Source of the DNA: Clostridia bacterium
GTDB lineage: Bacteria; Bacillota; Clostridia; Oscillospirales; UBA644
DNA length: 64,000 bases
Assembly (NCBI GenBank): GCA_017623475.1
Contig: JAGAPC010000020.1
Location: 19,725 to 83,724, forward strand
Direction of reading: 5' to 3'
Part shown: positions 18,402-26,572 of the stretch, piece by piece
Numbering within the stretch: the stretch's first letter is position 1
How the letters are laid out: each line of letters starts with the position of its first letter
Position numbers and translations under genes: made by a program
Notes under the pieces: model-generated
Told to the model about the DNA's origin: nothing
The model's input: only the letters and a program-made list of their open reading frames with translations
The model's database searches: none

Positions 18402-18575
18402 ATGTTACGCCGTGCCATCGACGAAATGGGCTCCGACCGCATCTTATTCGGAACCGATTTCCCCACCTGTGCCCCCGGCGTCTACCTCGGCGGCGTTCTA
18501 TACGATACCCAAATCACCGACCCCGAAAAAGAAAAAATCTTCTCCCTCAACGCAAAACGTTTGCTAAACTTATAA
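18402..18575 (+). pseudogene. C-terminal remnant of an amidohydrolase (PF04909-like)
   Basis: About 58 in-frame residues that read as the last part of an amidohydrolase TIM barrel: RAIDEMGSDRILFGTDFP with the metal-site Asp, then DPEKEKIFSLNAKRLL just before the stop, the usual family ending. Nothing upstream encodes the remaining 200 or more residues; the repeat sequence at 18264-18392 adjoins it directly. I read it as the leftover of a deleted gene, with no ribosome site and no likely product. Confidence 0.7.
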
Positions 18576-18607
18576 AAACCAAGGGTGTCTCCCATCGGAG
18601 ACACCCT
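18574..18607 (-). terminator. Terminator of the Cys-repeat lipoprotein gene
   Basis: AGGGTGTCTCC and GGAGACACCCT form an 11-bp perfect stem with loop CATC; read leftwards it is followed by TTTTTAT. On the plus strand it is followed by an AATTTATTTT tract. Confidence 0.8.
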
Positions 18608-18665
18608 AATTTATTTTCTTCAACGTATAAAATTTATCAAATTTTGTTTTATGATGCGGTGGTTT

Positions 18666-20345
18666 TTAATTGGATTGAATAACAATACCTTTCTTAACCA
18701 GCTCTCTTAATACTTCTTCTTGCTCTGAAGAAGGAGTTTCTCCAAGTCTAAAAGTAATGGATTTCAAGTTCGCCATGGTTTTAAGCCCGGAGAGATCAAG
18801 TCGATTATCGAACCAGTCAAATATAAGATTTTCAATAGTGCGATTGTTTTTTAGGAAGTCTATATTTTTTATTCCACCGCTACCAGTATATATTCTGAGT
18901 GTTTTAAGTTTGGGGGAAGATAAAAGAACGGAAGGGTCTTCCGGGAATTCCCAAGTATCTAAAAATTCCAAATGCTTCATGTTTTTTAGAAAAGATAAGT
19001 CAATTTTTTCTCCAGCCAAATAGTCAATCTTTAATTTTTTAATTTTTAATTCACATAAAACATTAGGGTTTGATATGACGGAATCTATCGTAATGCTTGT
19101 CAAATTAACGGCGTGTTTTAAGTCTGAAATATCACCGCCAAAGGTGAGGGTAAGAGACGTCAATTTCCCAATTGCGTATTTTGATACTTTATTGGAACTG
19201 GGGATGTGTAATTCGTTTTTAATTTTGCTTTCCAACAAAATGTTATTAAAGGTAATATATTCTTTTGCTTCGGGCAAAACGTAGTCACATCTTATGCACT
19301 TTCCGGAAGTGTCATAATCGCTCCAAAAATCGAATTCATTAAATTTATGTCCGAGGACAGAACCGTCGGTTTTTCCACACTTTCCACATTTTTTAGGTTC
19401 GGTACAGGTTGCGTCTTTCCATGTGTGTTCTGCGGTTCCGGAAGTCGCTCCACATTTCGTACATTTCATGGGACTGGTGCAGGTTGCATCTGCCCAAGTG
19501 TGCTCGGCTTCCCATCCGATAGTTGTTCCACAGGTGGTGCATTTCTTGGGTTCGGTGCAGGTTGCTTCCTTCCAAGTGTGGTCGGCGTACCATCCGGTAG
19601 TTTCTCCGCATTTGGTACACGTTTTTCGTTCATTACAAGTTGCTTCTTTCCACGTGTGTCCAGTTGCTTTCCCTGAAGTGGTTCCGCATCGGGTACATCT
19701 TTTCGGTTCGGTGCAAGAGCCGTCTGTCCATGCATGCCCCAAAGCGGAAGATGCGGTCAGACCACACTTGATACACTTCTTTGCTTCAGTGCAAGTGGCA
19801 TCTTTCCAAGTATGTCCTAACGCATCCCCGGAAGTGGTTCCGCATTTTGTACACTTCGCGGGATCCGTACAAGTTGCTTCGGAGAACTTGTGCCCCAAAG
19901 CATTCCCGGAAGTTTCGCCACACTTGGTACATTTTTTTGCTTCGGTGCAAGTGGCGTCCTTCCAAGTATGACCTAACGCATTTCCGGTGGTTTCTCCGCA
20001 TTTTGTACATTTCGCCGGTTCGGTACAGGTTGCTACGGCGTAGTTGTGATTGCACACCGGTTCTGTAGTATTCGTATCGGTATTGGTGCTTTGCAGAACA
20101 TCCGAATCGGTATCATCGGAAATTTCATCTTCCGAAGTGTCGGAGACGTCGCTTTCGGTGGTAACGATAACGTCGGTGTTGGTGGAATCCGTTTGTACGG
20201 AATCCGTTTCGGTGGATGAAGATTCCACGACCGTTTCCGTTCCGGTGTGGGTGTGTTGGACGTCGGCGTCCGGGGGAGTTGAGCCACAGGCGACCAAGGT
20301 AAGGGACAGTACCACGCCTAACAGCAGGGATGCGAGTTTTTTCAT
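18666..20345 (-). CDS. Surface lipoprotein with nine CxxxxxCxxCG repeats and a leucine-rich C-terminus
   Basis: 559 residues. Lipobox LTLVAC in a 20-residue signal, an acidic Ser/Thr/Asp linker to about residue 100, then nine tandem units of about 22 residues with the pattern C-T-E-x-x-K-C-T-K-C-G-x-T-x-G ending GH, i.e. three Cys and one His each, as in small zinc ribbons. The last 200 residues alternate short strands and Leu/Ile in a leucine-rich-repeat pattern. ATG 20345 has AAGGAGG 8 bases upstream; the longer frame starting at 20396 lies inside the leader hairpin and is rejected. Function unknown; metal or partner binding at the surface is an inference. Confidence 0.8.
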   Translation of the reverse strand: MKKLASLLLGVVLSLTLVACGSTPPDADVQHTHTGTETVVESSSTETDSVQTDSTNTDVIVTTESDVSDTSEDEISDDTDSDVLQSTNTDTNTTEPVCNHNYAVATCTEPAKCTKCGETTGNALGHTWKDATCTEAKKCTKCGETSGNALGHKFSEATCTDPAKCTKCGTTSGDALGHTWKDATCTEAKKCIKCGLTASSALGHAWTDGSCTEPKRCTRCGTTSGKATGHTWKEATCNERKTCTKCGETTGWYADHTWKEATCTEPKKCTTCGTTIGWEAEHTWADATCTSPMKCTKCGATSGTAEHTWKDATCTEPKKCGKCGKTDGSVLGHKFNEFDFWSDYDTSGKCIRCDYVLPEAKEYITFNNILLESKIKNELHIPSSNKVSKYAIGKLTSLTLTFGGDISDLKHAVNLTSITIDSVISNPNVLCELKIKKLKIDYLAGEKIDLSFLKNMKHLEFLDTWEFPEDPSVLLSSPKLKTLRIYTGSGGIKNIDFLKNNRTIENLIFDWFDNRLDLSGLKTMANLKSITFRLGETPSSEQEEVLRELVKKGIVIQSN

Positions 20346-20360
20346 GGTGTTTTCCTCCTT

Positions 20361-20396
20361 AAAAATAAAAAAAGTGTGTCCCAATAAGAGACACAC
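20361..20396 (-). terminator. Terminator-like hairpin inside the leader of the Cys-repeat lipoprotein gene
   Basis: Read on the minus strand, GTGTGTCTC and GGGACACAC pair (one mismatch) around TTATT and run into TTTTTTTATTTTT, directly before the AAGGAGG ribosome site. It is transcribed from the lipoprotein's own promoter, so it would act as an attenuator rather than end an upstream gene. Confidence 0.55.
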
Positions 20397-20419
20397 GAAA
20401 AAGTGAATCTCTCATTGTT

Positions 20420-20526
20420 GTCACACAATTTGCATTCTATCCATGAAAAGATATAGGCAAAGAGAGAAAACACTTTTTACCAAAGTATTTTCCCATGGAT
20501 AGAATAATATATGCAATTTGTGTGAC
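20420..20526 (-). promoter_or_regulatory. Long-dyad leader element (candidate cis-regulatory RNA or MITE)
   Basis: Arms of about 26 and 33 bases (20420-20445 and 20494-20526) are inverted copies: GTCACACAA, TTGC and ATTCTATCCATG are shared, with a small insertion in the right arm. The sequence begins within about 7 bases of the predicted transcription start, so the transcript would open with this large stem-loop. The loop region holds a further short dyad (AAAACACTTT / AAAGTATTTT) and a 19-codon open frame on the minus strand (20496-20437) without a good ribosome site. Confidence 0.5.
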
Positions 20527-20532
20527 GGGTAC

Positions 20533-20561
20533 ATTATAACATAAATGTCGAATTTTGTCAA
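20533..20561 (-). promoter_or_regulatory. Consensus sigma-A promoter of the Cys-repeat lipoprotein gene
   Basis: On the minus strand TTGACA (20561-20556), 17 bases, TATAAT (20538-20533). The leader to the start codon is about 180 bases. Confidence 0.85.
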
Positions 20562-20565
20562 TATA

Positions 20566-20595
20566 TAAAAACTCCTCACGAACTTCGTGAGGAGT
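20566..20595 (-). terminator. Terminator of the serine hydrolase-topB-ddh operon
   Basis: ACTCCTCACGAA and TTCGTGAGGAGT form a 12-bp stem, followed on the minus strand by TTTTTATAT. It abuts the -35 box of the lipoprotein promoter. Confidence 0.85.
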
Positions 20596-20611
20596 AATTT
20601 ATCCATTTTCC

Positions 20612-20692
20612 CGGCGAATGAAATTCGCCGAATTTTGCTTTTCTTTCTTTTGGTTCTTTTCTTTCTTTTCTCATGAAAAGAAAGAAAAGAAC
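20612..20692 (-). repeat. Twin-hairpin 3' element, copy A
   Basis: Thirteen bases after the ddh stop codon on the minus strand comes a perfect 18-bp dyad GTTCTTTTCTTTCTTTTC/GAAAAGAAAGAAAAGAAC, a linker containing AAAAGAAAGAAAAGCAAA, then the GC-rich dyad CGGCGAAT/ATTCGCCG. Copies B (30822-30962) and C (31368-31441) have the same order with different but self-complementary stem sequences. Confidence 0.7.
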
Positions 20693-20704
20693 ACCCTCGC
20701 CCTA

Positions 20705-21679
20705 TTACAACATCTTTGCCCGTAATTCTTCTGCCGAGAGGGGAGACAGGTCTGCCGGAGCAACGTCGAAGACGGACACGCAACCATTGACGCCCCGATG
20801 GTGCATTTTGTAAAGCGCCCGGGCGTATGCGGTGATGACCGACGCCGTAAATTCCGGGTTGGAATCCAAGGTCAGTTTGTATTCGATAACGTGTTTGTGT
20901 TCGTCATTCCAACCGGTGGTGCCGGTACGAAGAACACTGCCACCGTGGGGGAGACCGGCATGATTTTGTTTCAGTTCTTCCATGGAAATGAAATGAACGG
21001 TGGTATCGTAATCGGCAAAATAGTTGGGCATGGTTTTGATTTCTTCTTCGATTTTCGCTTTATCTGCCCCTTCTTTTGCCACTACAAAACATTCCCGGGT
21101 GTGTTTTTGCCGGGTGGTCAGTTGGGGATTTTCCCCCCGACGTACCGATTCTATTGCATCTTCCACCGGAACGGTATATTGCCGTGCGTCCAACACACCT
21201 TCAATCCGACGGATGGCGTCGGAGTGTCCTTGGCTCACCCCTTTGCCCCAAAAAGTGTAGTCGGTACCCTTGGGAAGAATCGCCGAAGCGTAAAGACGGT
21301 TCAGGGAAAACATCCCCGGATCCCAACCGGCGGAGATCAACGCAATGTGCCCCGAATTTTTTGCCGCCTCGTCCACGTTGTTGAAATGTTCGGGGATTTT
21401 TGCGTGAGTGTCAAAACTGTCGATGACGTTGTATTTTTTTGCCAACGCCGGGGTCATTTCCGGAAGATCGGTAGCACTGCCGCCGCACAAAATCAACACG
21501 TCAGCCTCGCACTTCCCTTGTTCCAAGTCATTGGCAGAGAAGACCGGAGTTCCATGGGTTTGTACACTTTCCGGATTTCTGCGGGTGTAAATTCCCACCA
21601 ATTCCATATCGGGGGCGGCGTTGACGGCACATTCTACCCCTTTGCCTAAATTTCCGTAACCGTAAATTGCAATTTTCAT
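20705..21679 (-). CDS. ddh: meso-Diaminopimelate dehydrogenase
   Basis: 324 residues, the usual length. It forms meso-diaminopimelate directly from tetrahydrodipicolinate, ammonia and NADPH, giving cell-wall cross-links and lysine in one step. The Rossmann motif GYGNLGKGVE starts near residue 7; CGGSATDLPE, FDTHAKIPEHF and SAGWDPGMFSLNR are family segments around the cofactor and substrate pocket. AAGGTGG precedes the ATG by 8 bases. Topoisomerase III ends 12 bases upstream, so it is the last gene of the operon from 24.9 kb. Confidence 0.95.
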   Translation of the reverse strand: MKIAIYGYGNLGKGVECAVNAAPDMELVGIYTRRNPESVQTHGTPVFSANDLEQGKCEADVLILCGGSATDLPEMTPALAKKYNVIDSFDTHAKIPEHFNNVDEAAKNSGHIALISAGWDPGMFSLNRLYASAILPKGTDYTFWGKGVSQGHSDAIRRIEGVLDARQYTVPVEDAIESVRRGENPQLTTRQKHTRECFVVAKEGADKAKIEEEIKTMPNYFADYDTTVHFISMEELKQNHAGLPHGGSVLRTGTTGWNDEHKHVIEYKLTLDSNPEFTASVITAYARALYKMHHRGVNGCVSVFDVAPADLSPLSAEELRAKML

Positions 21680-21691
21680 ATTATTTCCACC

Positions 21692-23824
21692 TTATGTAAA
21701 ATCAAATTCTACTTTTTGTGTTTCTTTGTTCCATTTTAGTTTTGCGTCGAAGGAATTTCCGGTTCTGGGGGAGACAAACCCCACCAATTTCGCCGTTGTT
21801 CCCGTTTCTAACAGGGATTTCGCCGCCGAAAGGGGAATCACTCTGCCGCACATGGTGTTCCAGATGTTGAATTTGCAGTTCTTTTCTTTGTAATTCATAC
21901 ATCCGTAGCCGTATCGCCCTTTCACGACCGTTCCGCCACACAGGGGACAAACGCCCACCTCGTCTCGGAAAAATCCGTCATAAACGTCGGTTTCCGGGGT
22001 CGATTCCTTGTGAACCGAGGCAAATACTTCCCCGATTTCCTTTTCCGCAAGCCCCACGCTGTCATCAACGGTGATTTCACCCCGATAGACCGCTTTTAGC
22101 GCCTTGCCCAATTCGGACGTCTTGTATTTGTCCATGGAGATCTGCATCCGTGTCAAGGCTTCAATCAGGTAAATCCCCTTGGGGAGAATGGTATAAACGT
22201 CCTTTTTTAACTGAATGTATTCGCTCTTTCGGGCGTTGTCGATAATGCCCGTCCGGGTGGCTTCGGTTCCCAGTTCCAATCCCTCGAAAATCGCCCGATA
22301 CTGTTCCGCATCGTCTTCGGTCTCGATGTTGGCTTTTTCTTCCCGGAAAGGATTTTTCAGGTAATTGTTCAAGGTTTCAATGGTGTAATGCTTGGGAGGT
22401 GTCGTCTCTTTTTCCACCGGTGCAAAAGCGGTGTTTACTTTGTCGCCCTTTGCCAAATTCGGGAGCATTTTGTCCTTTTGCCCCCCGTCGTCGTACTTCA
22501 TCCAGCCGGGAGCGGTGATGACGGTGCCTTTCAGCAAAAATTCTTCCATTCCGCCCACGTCGATGGTGATTTCGGTCTTTTCTGCCTGACATTCTTCGGA
22601 ACAGAACACCGCCACAAACCGCCGCATCACGGTGGAGTATACTTGAAATTCTTTTTCGGACAACATTCCCTTGGACGGGATTTTATAGGTGGGAGTCAGC
22701 GCCGAGTGGGATTCGATTTTAGAATCGTCAAAAATGGTCTTTTTAAACTTGAATTCCACCGGATATCCGATTTTTTTGACCCCTTCCAAGACTTTTTTGA
22801 TTTTGTCCTGTTCTGCCGTTGCAAGGTATTCGGAGTTGGTACGGGGGTAGGTCAAATATCCCGCCTCGTACAATTTTTGCACGATTGCCAAAGATTCTTC
22901 CATGGGCATTTTATATTTCTTCCCCAAGGTGTTTTGCAACGTGGAAAGAGAATACAATTTCCCCGGATTCAGCGTAGTTTTCCGCTTTTTCACCCCGGTG
23001 ACGATGGCGTCTGCCTCGTTGTATTTTTGACAAAATGCCTCTGCCTTTGCCTTTTCTTCTTTTGTAAATTTGGTTTTTGAGGTCAGTTCCACCACTTCGC
23101 CGTTGGTTTCCGCTTTGGAGATAATGGCGTAGTAGATGTCGGGAACGAAATTTTTAATCGCCATATCCCGGTCGTAAATTGCCTTTACGATGGGGATGAT
23201 GACTCTGCCCACCCGGAGAAGAGTTCCGGTCTTTAAGGTGGCGTACCGGGTCAGATTGACACCGTAAAGCCAGTCCATGTAAGTTCTGGCATATCCTTCT
23301 CTTGCCAAATTGTCGTAATTGCTTTCGTCGGGCAATTCTTCCAACGCCGCCAAAATGGTTTGGGGCGTTTGGTCGGGCAACCACAGGCGTTTGAAGGGTT
23401 TTGTGATTTCTCCCCCGAAGGCCTTGCTGACACAGGTTCGGACGATGATTTCCCCTTCCCGGTCGGAGTCCCCGGCGTTGATGATGGTGTCGATTTTGTC
23501 CGACTTGCACAACATCTGAATTACGTTGAATTGCCGCACGACCCCCTCATCCGGCTGTTTGTCGTCGCCGGACTTCAAGTGGTATTGAAATTCTTTGGGG
23601 AAACAGGGAAGATTGTCCATCGTCCATCGGGTCTGCCCCTCGGGCAACGGCGAATAATCCTCGATATCCGCCAAGGAAAACAAATGCCCGAACGCCCAGG
23701 TAACGGCGTAATGCTCGCCGACGTAATACCCGTTCTTTTTATTCAGTTTATCTTTGTTCCCCTCTTCGATGGACGCTACGATGTTCCGTCCGAGGGAAGG
23801 CTTTTCGGCGATAATCAGTTGCAT
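21692..23824 (-). CDS. topB: DNA topoisomerase III
   Basis: 710 residues. Type IA enzyme that decatenates and unknots single-stranded regions. The Toprim domain opens with IIAEKPSLGRNI and includes DSDREGE; the active-site Tyr lies in YPRTNSEYL near residue 320; the C-terminus has one four-Cys zinc ribbon (CPLCGG...CMN..ENC) near 650. Length matches chromosomal TopB of Bacillus (about 727). It lies 11 bases downstream of the serine hydrolase-fold gene. No conjugation genes adjoin it, so plasmid origin is not suggested. Confidence 0.95.
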   Translation of the reverse strand: MQLIIAEKPSLGRNIVASIEEGNKDKLNKKNGYYVGEHYAVTWAFGHLFSLADIEDYSPLPEGQTRWTMDNLPCFPKEFQYHLKSGDDKQPDEGVVRQFNVIQMLCKSDKIDTIINAGDSDREGEIIVRTCVSKAFGGEITKPFKRLWLPDQTPQTILAALEELPDESNYDNLAREGYARTYMDWLYGVNLTRYATLKTGTLLRVGRVIIPIVKAIYDRDMAIKNFVPDIYYAIISKAETNGEVVELTSKTKFTKEEKAKAEAFCQKYNEADAIVTGVKKRKTTLNPGKLYSLSTLQNTLGKKYKMPMEESLAIVQKLYEAGYLTYPRTNSEYLATAEQDKIKKVLEGVKKIGYPVEFKFKKTIFDDSKIESHSALTPTYKIPSKGMLSEKEFQVYSTVMRRFVAVFCSEECQAEKTEITIDVGGMEEFLLKGTVITAPGWMKYDDGGQKDKMLPNLAKGDKVNTAFAPVEKETTPPKHYTIETLNNYLKNPFREEKANIETEDDAEQYRAIFEGLELGTEATRTGIIDNARKSEYIQLKKDVYTILPKGIYLIEALTRMQISMDKYKTSELGKALKAVYRGEITVDDSVGLAEKEIGEVFASVHKESTPETDVYDGFFRDEVGVCPLCGGTVVKGRYGYGCMNYKEKNCKFNIWNTMCGRVIPLSAAKSLLETGTTAKLVGFVSPRTGNSFDAKLKWNKETQKVEFDFT

Positions 23825-23835
23825 GAAAAATTCCG

Positions 23836-24900
23836 TTAATTATATTTCTTTTTTGCGGCTTTTATTTTGCGGTCAAACGCCGCTTTTTCCAAGGAAAATC
23901 CTCGGTATTTCTCCCAAGGGCGCAGGGGTTCTCCCATCGCGTCCTTCAAAAAGGCTTGCAGCGCGTCGAATCCGTGGGAATCGTTTGCCATCACGCAGAC
24001 GCAAATATCTGCATTTTTGTCGATGAATGCCAAGGATTTACTGCCCTCGTCGTCCCCGAACTGCCAATAAAGCGTTTCTTCTCTTCCTTCAAACAGACCG
24101 ATCCCCGCCGTCCATCGCAAGCCCCCGAATAACTCGATTTGAGGCTGAAGCATTTGTTCTAACGTCATGGGAGCGAGGCACTTTCGAGAGGTTTGCGGTA
24201 CAAAAAGTTTATTCAAAAATAAGCAGTAATCCGTGGGTGTGGTGTAGAAAAACCTTGATGCGTTGGGCTTTTCCGCCCGAACCTTCAGATTCGCCTCTCC
24301 CTTTACGTGGGGATGGGCAAAGCGGTCGATATATTCGTCCTTCCACACGAAGGAGGTGGAGTACATCCGAAAGGGCTTGAACACCAAATTCTCCGCAAGG
24401 GTCTGAAAATCGGTCTTCGTCGCCTGTTCTATCGCCCGTTGCAGATACAACAGCGCGTAGTTGGAATAAGAAAAGGCGGTGGTGGGCATCAATTCAATAT
24501 GCGTAGGCATCGTCGGGTGCTTTTTTATGGGGAATCCGGAGGTTTGGGATAAGACCGACCGTCCGGTGACGTAGTTTAAATTTCGCTCTCCGGGGAGAAA
24601 GGGTTCTGCCGTATATTCGGTCAGGGGGCGGTTTAAATCAAAAACGCCGTCTTCGTGCAATTTCCACGCAACGTAAGCTACTACGGGAGCCGCCAGCTGA
24701 TCCGCCCAAAATACGCTTTCGGTCGTCAGGGGAGAGTTGTCCGTCTGGCTTTGAATCCCGGCGGCGCCTTTCAGCAGTACCGACGCTTCGCCGCAGATCG
24801 CCACGGAAATCCCCTTGCAGACCGTTCGGGTCAAAATTCCGGTCAGACGGTCGGTTAAGCCGGAACGGTACGCTTCGTTGCGGATTTTCGCGTAATTCAT
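23836..24900 (-). CDS. Beta-lactamase/PBP4-fold protein lacking the catalytic SxxK
   Basis: 354 residues of the class C beta-lactamase/esterase family by overall pattern: TTESVF...P-hydrophobic...LHEDGVFDLNRPLTEY, SQTSGFP and the second motif YSN in FSYSNYALLYL. In the family the first block reads F-x-x-x-S-x-x-K-P; here it reads FWADQLAAP, so Ser is Gln68 and Lys is Ala71. The third motif is also altered (WQFGDDEGSKS). It should be inactive as an acyl-serine enzyme and may bind a ligand or partner. No signal peptide is evident, so it is probably cytoplasmic. First gene of the operon with topB and ddh. Confidence 0.8.
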   Translation of the reverse strand: MNYAKIRNEAYRSGLTDRLTGILTRTVCKGISVAICGEASVLLKGAAGIQSQTDNSPLTTESVFWADQLAAPVVAYVAWKLHEDGVFDLNRPLTEYTAEPFLPGERNLNYVTGRSVLSQTSGFPIKKHPTMPTHIELMPTTAFSYSNYALLYLQRAIEQATKTDFQTLAENLVFKPFRMYSTSFVWKDEYIDRFAHPHVKGEANLKVRAEKPNASRFFYTTPTDYCLFLNKLFVPQTSRKCLAPMTLEQMLQPQIELFGGLRWTAGIGLFEGREETLYWQFGDDEGSKSLAFIDKNADICVCVMANDSHGFDALQAFLKDAMGEPLRPWEKYRGFSLEKAAFDRKIKAAKKKYN

Positions 24901-24932
24901 CCAAACACCCCTCTCTTTGATTCTATTCTAAT

Positions 24933-24961
24933 ATTATAGCACTTTTTTATCATAATTGCAA
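24933..24961 (-). promoter_or_regulatory. Sigma-A promoter of the serine hydrolase-topB-ddh operon
   Basis: Minus strand TTGCAA (24961-24956), 17 bases, TATAAT (24938-24933), 33 bases before the start codon. Confidence 0.8.
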
Positions 24962-24998
24962 GCGTTCTGAAAAAATGGCACGAAAAGTTTCATTCCTA

Positions 24999-25027
24999 TT
25001 GACTTTCGGTGGGTTTTGCGGTATAAT
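24999..25027 (+). promoter_or_regulatory. Sigma-A promoter of the ApbE operon
   Basis: TTGACT (24999-25004), 17 bases, TATAAT (25022-25027). It diverges from the promoter at 24933-24961. Confidence 0.85.
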
Positions 25028-25057
25028 AGTTTTATCAAAACGAAGGAGAAATGCGTT

Positions 25058-25216
25058 GTGAAGTCCAAACAAAACCCGATCTGGGTCATTCTTTGCGCGG
25101 TTGTCTGCCTGGCGGTGGCGGTAACCCTTTTGGCTTGCCTTCCCGCCTGGAAGGGAATGGGGGATATGTCTGCCCTTCAAGGGATCATTTATACGGTGCA
25201 ACAATGGCTTGCGTGA
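25058..25216 (+). CDS. Small single-pass membrane protein
   Basis: 52 residues starting at GTG, 9 bases after AAGGAG. A basic N-terminus (KSKQNP) precedes one strongly hydrophobic helix at about 8-30, then a short tail ending QQWLA. Its TGA shares bases with the ApbE start (ATGA overlap), so it is translationally coupled to that gene. I do not recognise the family. An ATG at 25051 in the ApbE frame is only 2 bases from the ribosome site and is less likely. It may anchor or assist the flavoprotein system encoded next to it. Confidence 0.65.
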   Translation: MKSKQNPIWVILCAVVCLAVAVTLLACLPAWKGMGDMSALQGIIYTVQQWLA

Positions 25217-26214
25217 TGAAACGGATCCTTTGCCTGCTTTGCGCGGTCTGCCTCTTTTTCCTGTCCGGATGCTCCGCGCGCACGACGGAGGCGCAGACCT
25301 GGGCGTACGATACCTTATGCACCGCAACCCTGTGGGGTGGGACGGATCTTGCCGCCGTATTTTCTTCTGCCGCCGCCCAAGGGCAGAGTCTTCTTTCCGA
25401 GGACGGATTGAAGCAATTCACCGCCTCCCGGGACGGAGATGCGTTGCAGATCTCTTCGGATTTATTCAAAATCCTAAACCAAGCCGGTATATTATACACC
25501 ATGACCGACGGTGTCTTTGACTTGACGGTTGCTCCCCTGTCCGAGCTGTGGAGCGTCAATACCGCCACCCGCCCTCCCGACGGTCAATCTGTTGAGGAGT
25601 GCCTGGATCTGGTGGATTTTTCTTCCTTGACCGTTACCGAATCGTCCCTTACCTTTGCAAAGAAGGGAATGGGCATCGACATCGGAAGCGTCGGCAAGGG
25701 ATACGGCGCGGATTATACGGTAACTGCCTTGAAAAATGCAGGTGCAACGGCAGGGATCGTCTCCTTTGGCGGGAACGTCGCGTTGTTCGGAACGAAGGAC
25801 GGAACCCCCTTCCGCGTCGGAATTCGGGACCCGAAAGGGGAGGCGTCCGAATATTTCGGGGTTCTCTCCGTTACCGATACCTCCATCGTCACCTCCGGGG
25901 CGTATGAACGGTATTTTGAATATACCGAAACGGTTTATCATCACTTATTGGACGCGACCACGGGCTATCCCCGTCAAAGCGACCTTCTTTCGGTGACGGT
26001 GATCTGCGCCGACGGCGCCCAGGCGGACATGATGTCCACCGCCCTGTGGCTGATGGGAAGCGAAAAGGGATGGGCGTTGTACGAGACCCTGCAGAAGACC
26101 GAGGGATTTTTACCTGCGGAGGTCATTTTCGTTTTGGAAGATCACACTGTTCGGGTCAGCGACGGAATCAGGGAAAACTTTACCCTGACCTCGGACGAAT
26201 ATACGCTGGATTAG
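25216..26214 (+). CDS. apbE: FAD:protein FMN transferase (ApbE), lipoprotein
   Basis: 332 residues. It uses FAD to attach FMN covalently to Thr of target flavoproteins such as FMN-binding domain proteins outside the membrane. Lipobox LSGCS ends the signal; family segments are YDTLCTATLWGG, the VDFSSLTVTESSLTFAKKGMG region with GIDIGSVGKGYGAD, VSFGGNVALFG, HHLLDATTGYP and the MSTALWLMG helix. Start chosen at the ATGA overlap with the small membrane gene. It is followed 10 bases later by a NusG-II protein and then a Gx transporter, a set often found beside Rnf or other flavin electron-transfer genes. Confidence 0.92.
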   Translation: MKRILCLLCAVCLFFLSGCSARTTEAQTWAYDTLCTATLWGGTDLAAVFSSAAAQGQSLLSEDGLKQFTASRDGDALQISSDLFKILNQAGILYTMTDGVFDLTVAPLSELWSVNTATRPPDGQSVEECLDLVDFSSLTVTESSLTFAKKGMGIDIGSVGKGYGADYTVTALKNAGATAGIVSFGGNVALFGTKDGTPFRVGIRDPKGEASEYFGVLSVTDTSIVTSGAYERYFEYTETVYHHLLDATTGYPRQSDLLSVTVICADGAQADMMSTALWLMGSEKGWALYETLQKTEGFLPAEVIFVLEDHTVRVSDGIRENFTLTSDEYTLD

Positions 26215-26224
26215 GACTGTTTTT

Positions 26225-26572
26225 ATGAGGGAAAAGGTTAAAATTTGGGATTTCGTGCTGATTGCAATCCTGGTCGCCTTGTGTCTGTCCGTTTGGTTTC
26301 TTCCCAAGGAGCAGGGCAATACCGTCTCGATCTCCGTGGATGGAACGGTCGTTGCGGTAAAAAATCTGGATCAGGATGCGGTCGTCGATCTGTCTGACGG
26401 CACGCAGGTCTTGGTGGAAAACCGCACCGTTCGGGTGGTTCATTCCACCTGCCCCGATCATCTTTGCGAGCAGATGGGGAAAATTTCCGCCTGCGGTCAG
26501 GTGATCCTTTGCGTTCCCAACCGAATTTCCGTGGAGATTCGGGGAGAGGGGGTCGATGGTCTTGTCGGTTAA
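26225..26572 (+). CDS. NusG domain II-containing membrane-anchored protein
   Basis: 115 residues: an N-terminal membrane helix (about 9-26) and an external beta-barrel of the NusG-II type. The invariant CPDHLC pair is near residue 78 and a further Cys pair (ISACGQVILC) follows. The family is usually encoded with ApbE and Gx-type transporters; its biochemical role is not established, though redox or thiol function at the membrane face is plausible. Its last 17 bases overlap the next gene. Confidence 0.85.
   Translation: MREKVKIWDFVLIAILVALCLSVWFLPKEQGNTVSISVDGTVVAVKNLDQDAVVDLSDGTQVLVENRTVRVVHSTCPDHLCEQMGKISACGQVILCVPNRISVEIRGEGVDGLVG

Noticed and set aside
19400..20050. Direct DNA repeats of about 66 bases
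   Set aside because: They are the coding repeats of the Cys-rich lipoprotein, not an array or mobile element.
20346..20396. Extension of the Cys-repeat lipoprotein to a start at 20396
   Set aside because: It would run through the leader hairpin, lies upstream of the AAGGAGG site and would spoil the lipoprotein signal.
21692..23824. Topoisomerase III as a sign of an integrated conjugative element
   Set aside because: It is operonic with ddh, and no relaxase, type IV secretion, integrase or attachment repeats are visible nearby.
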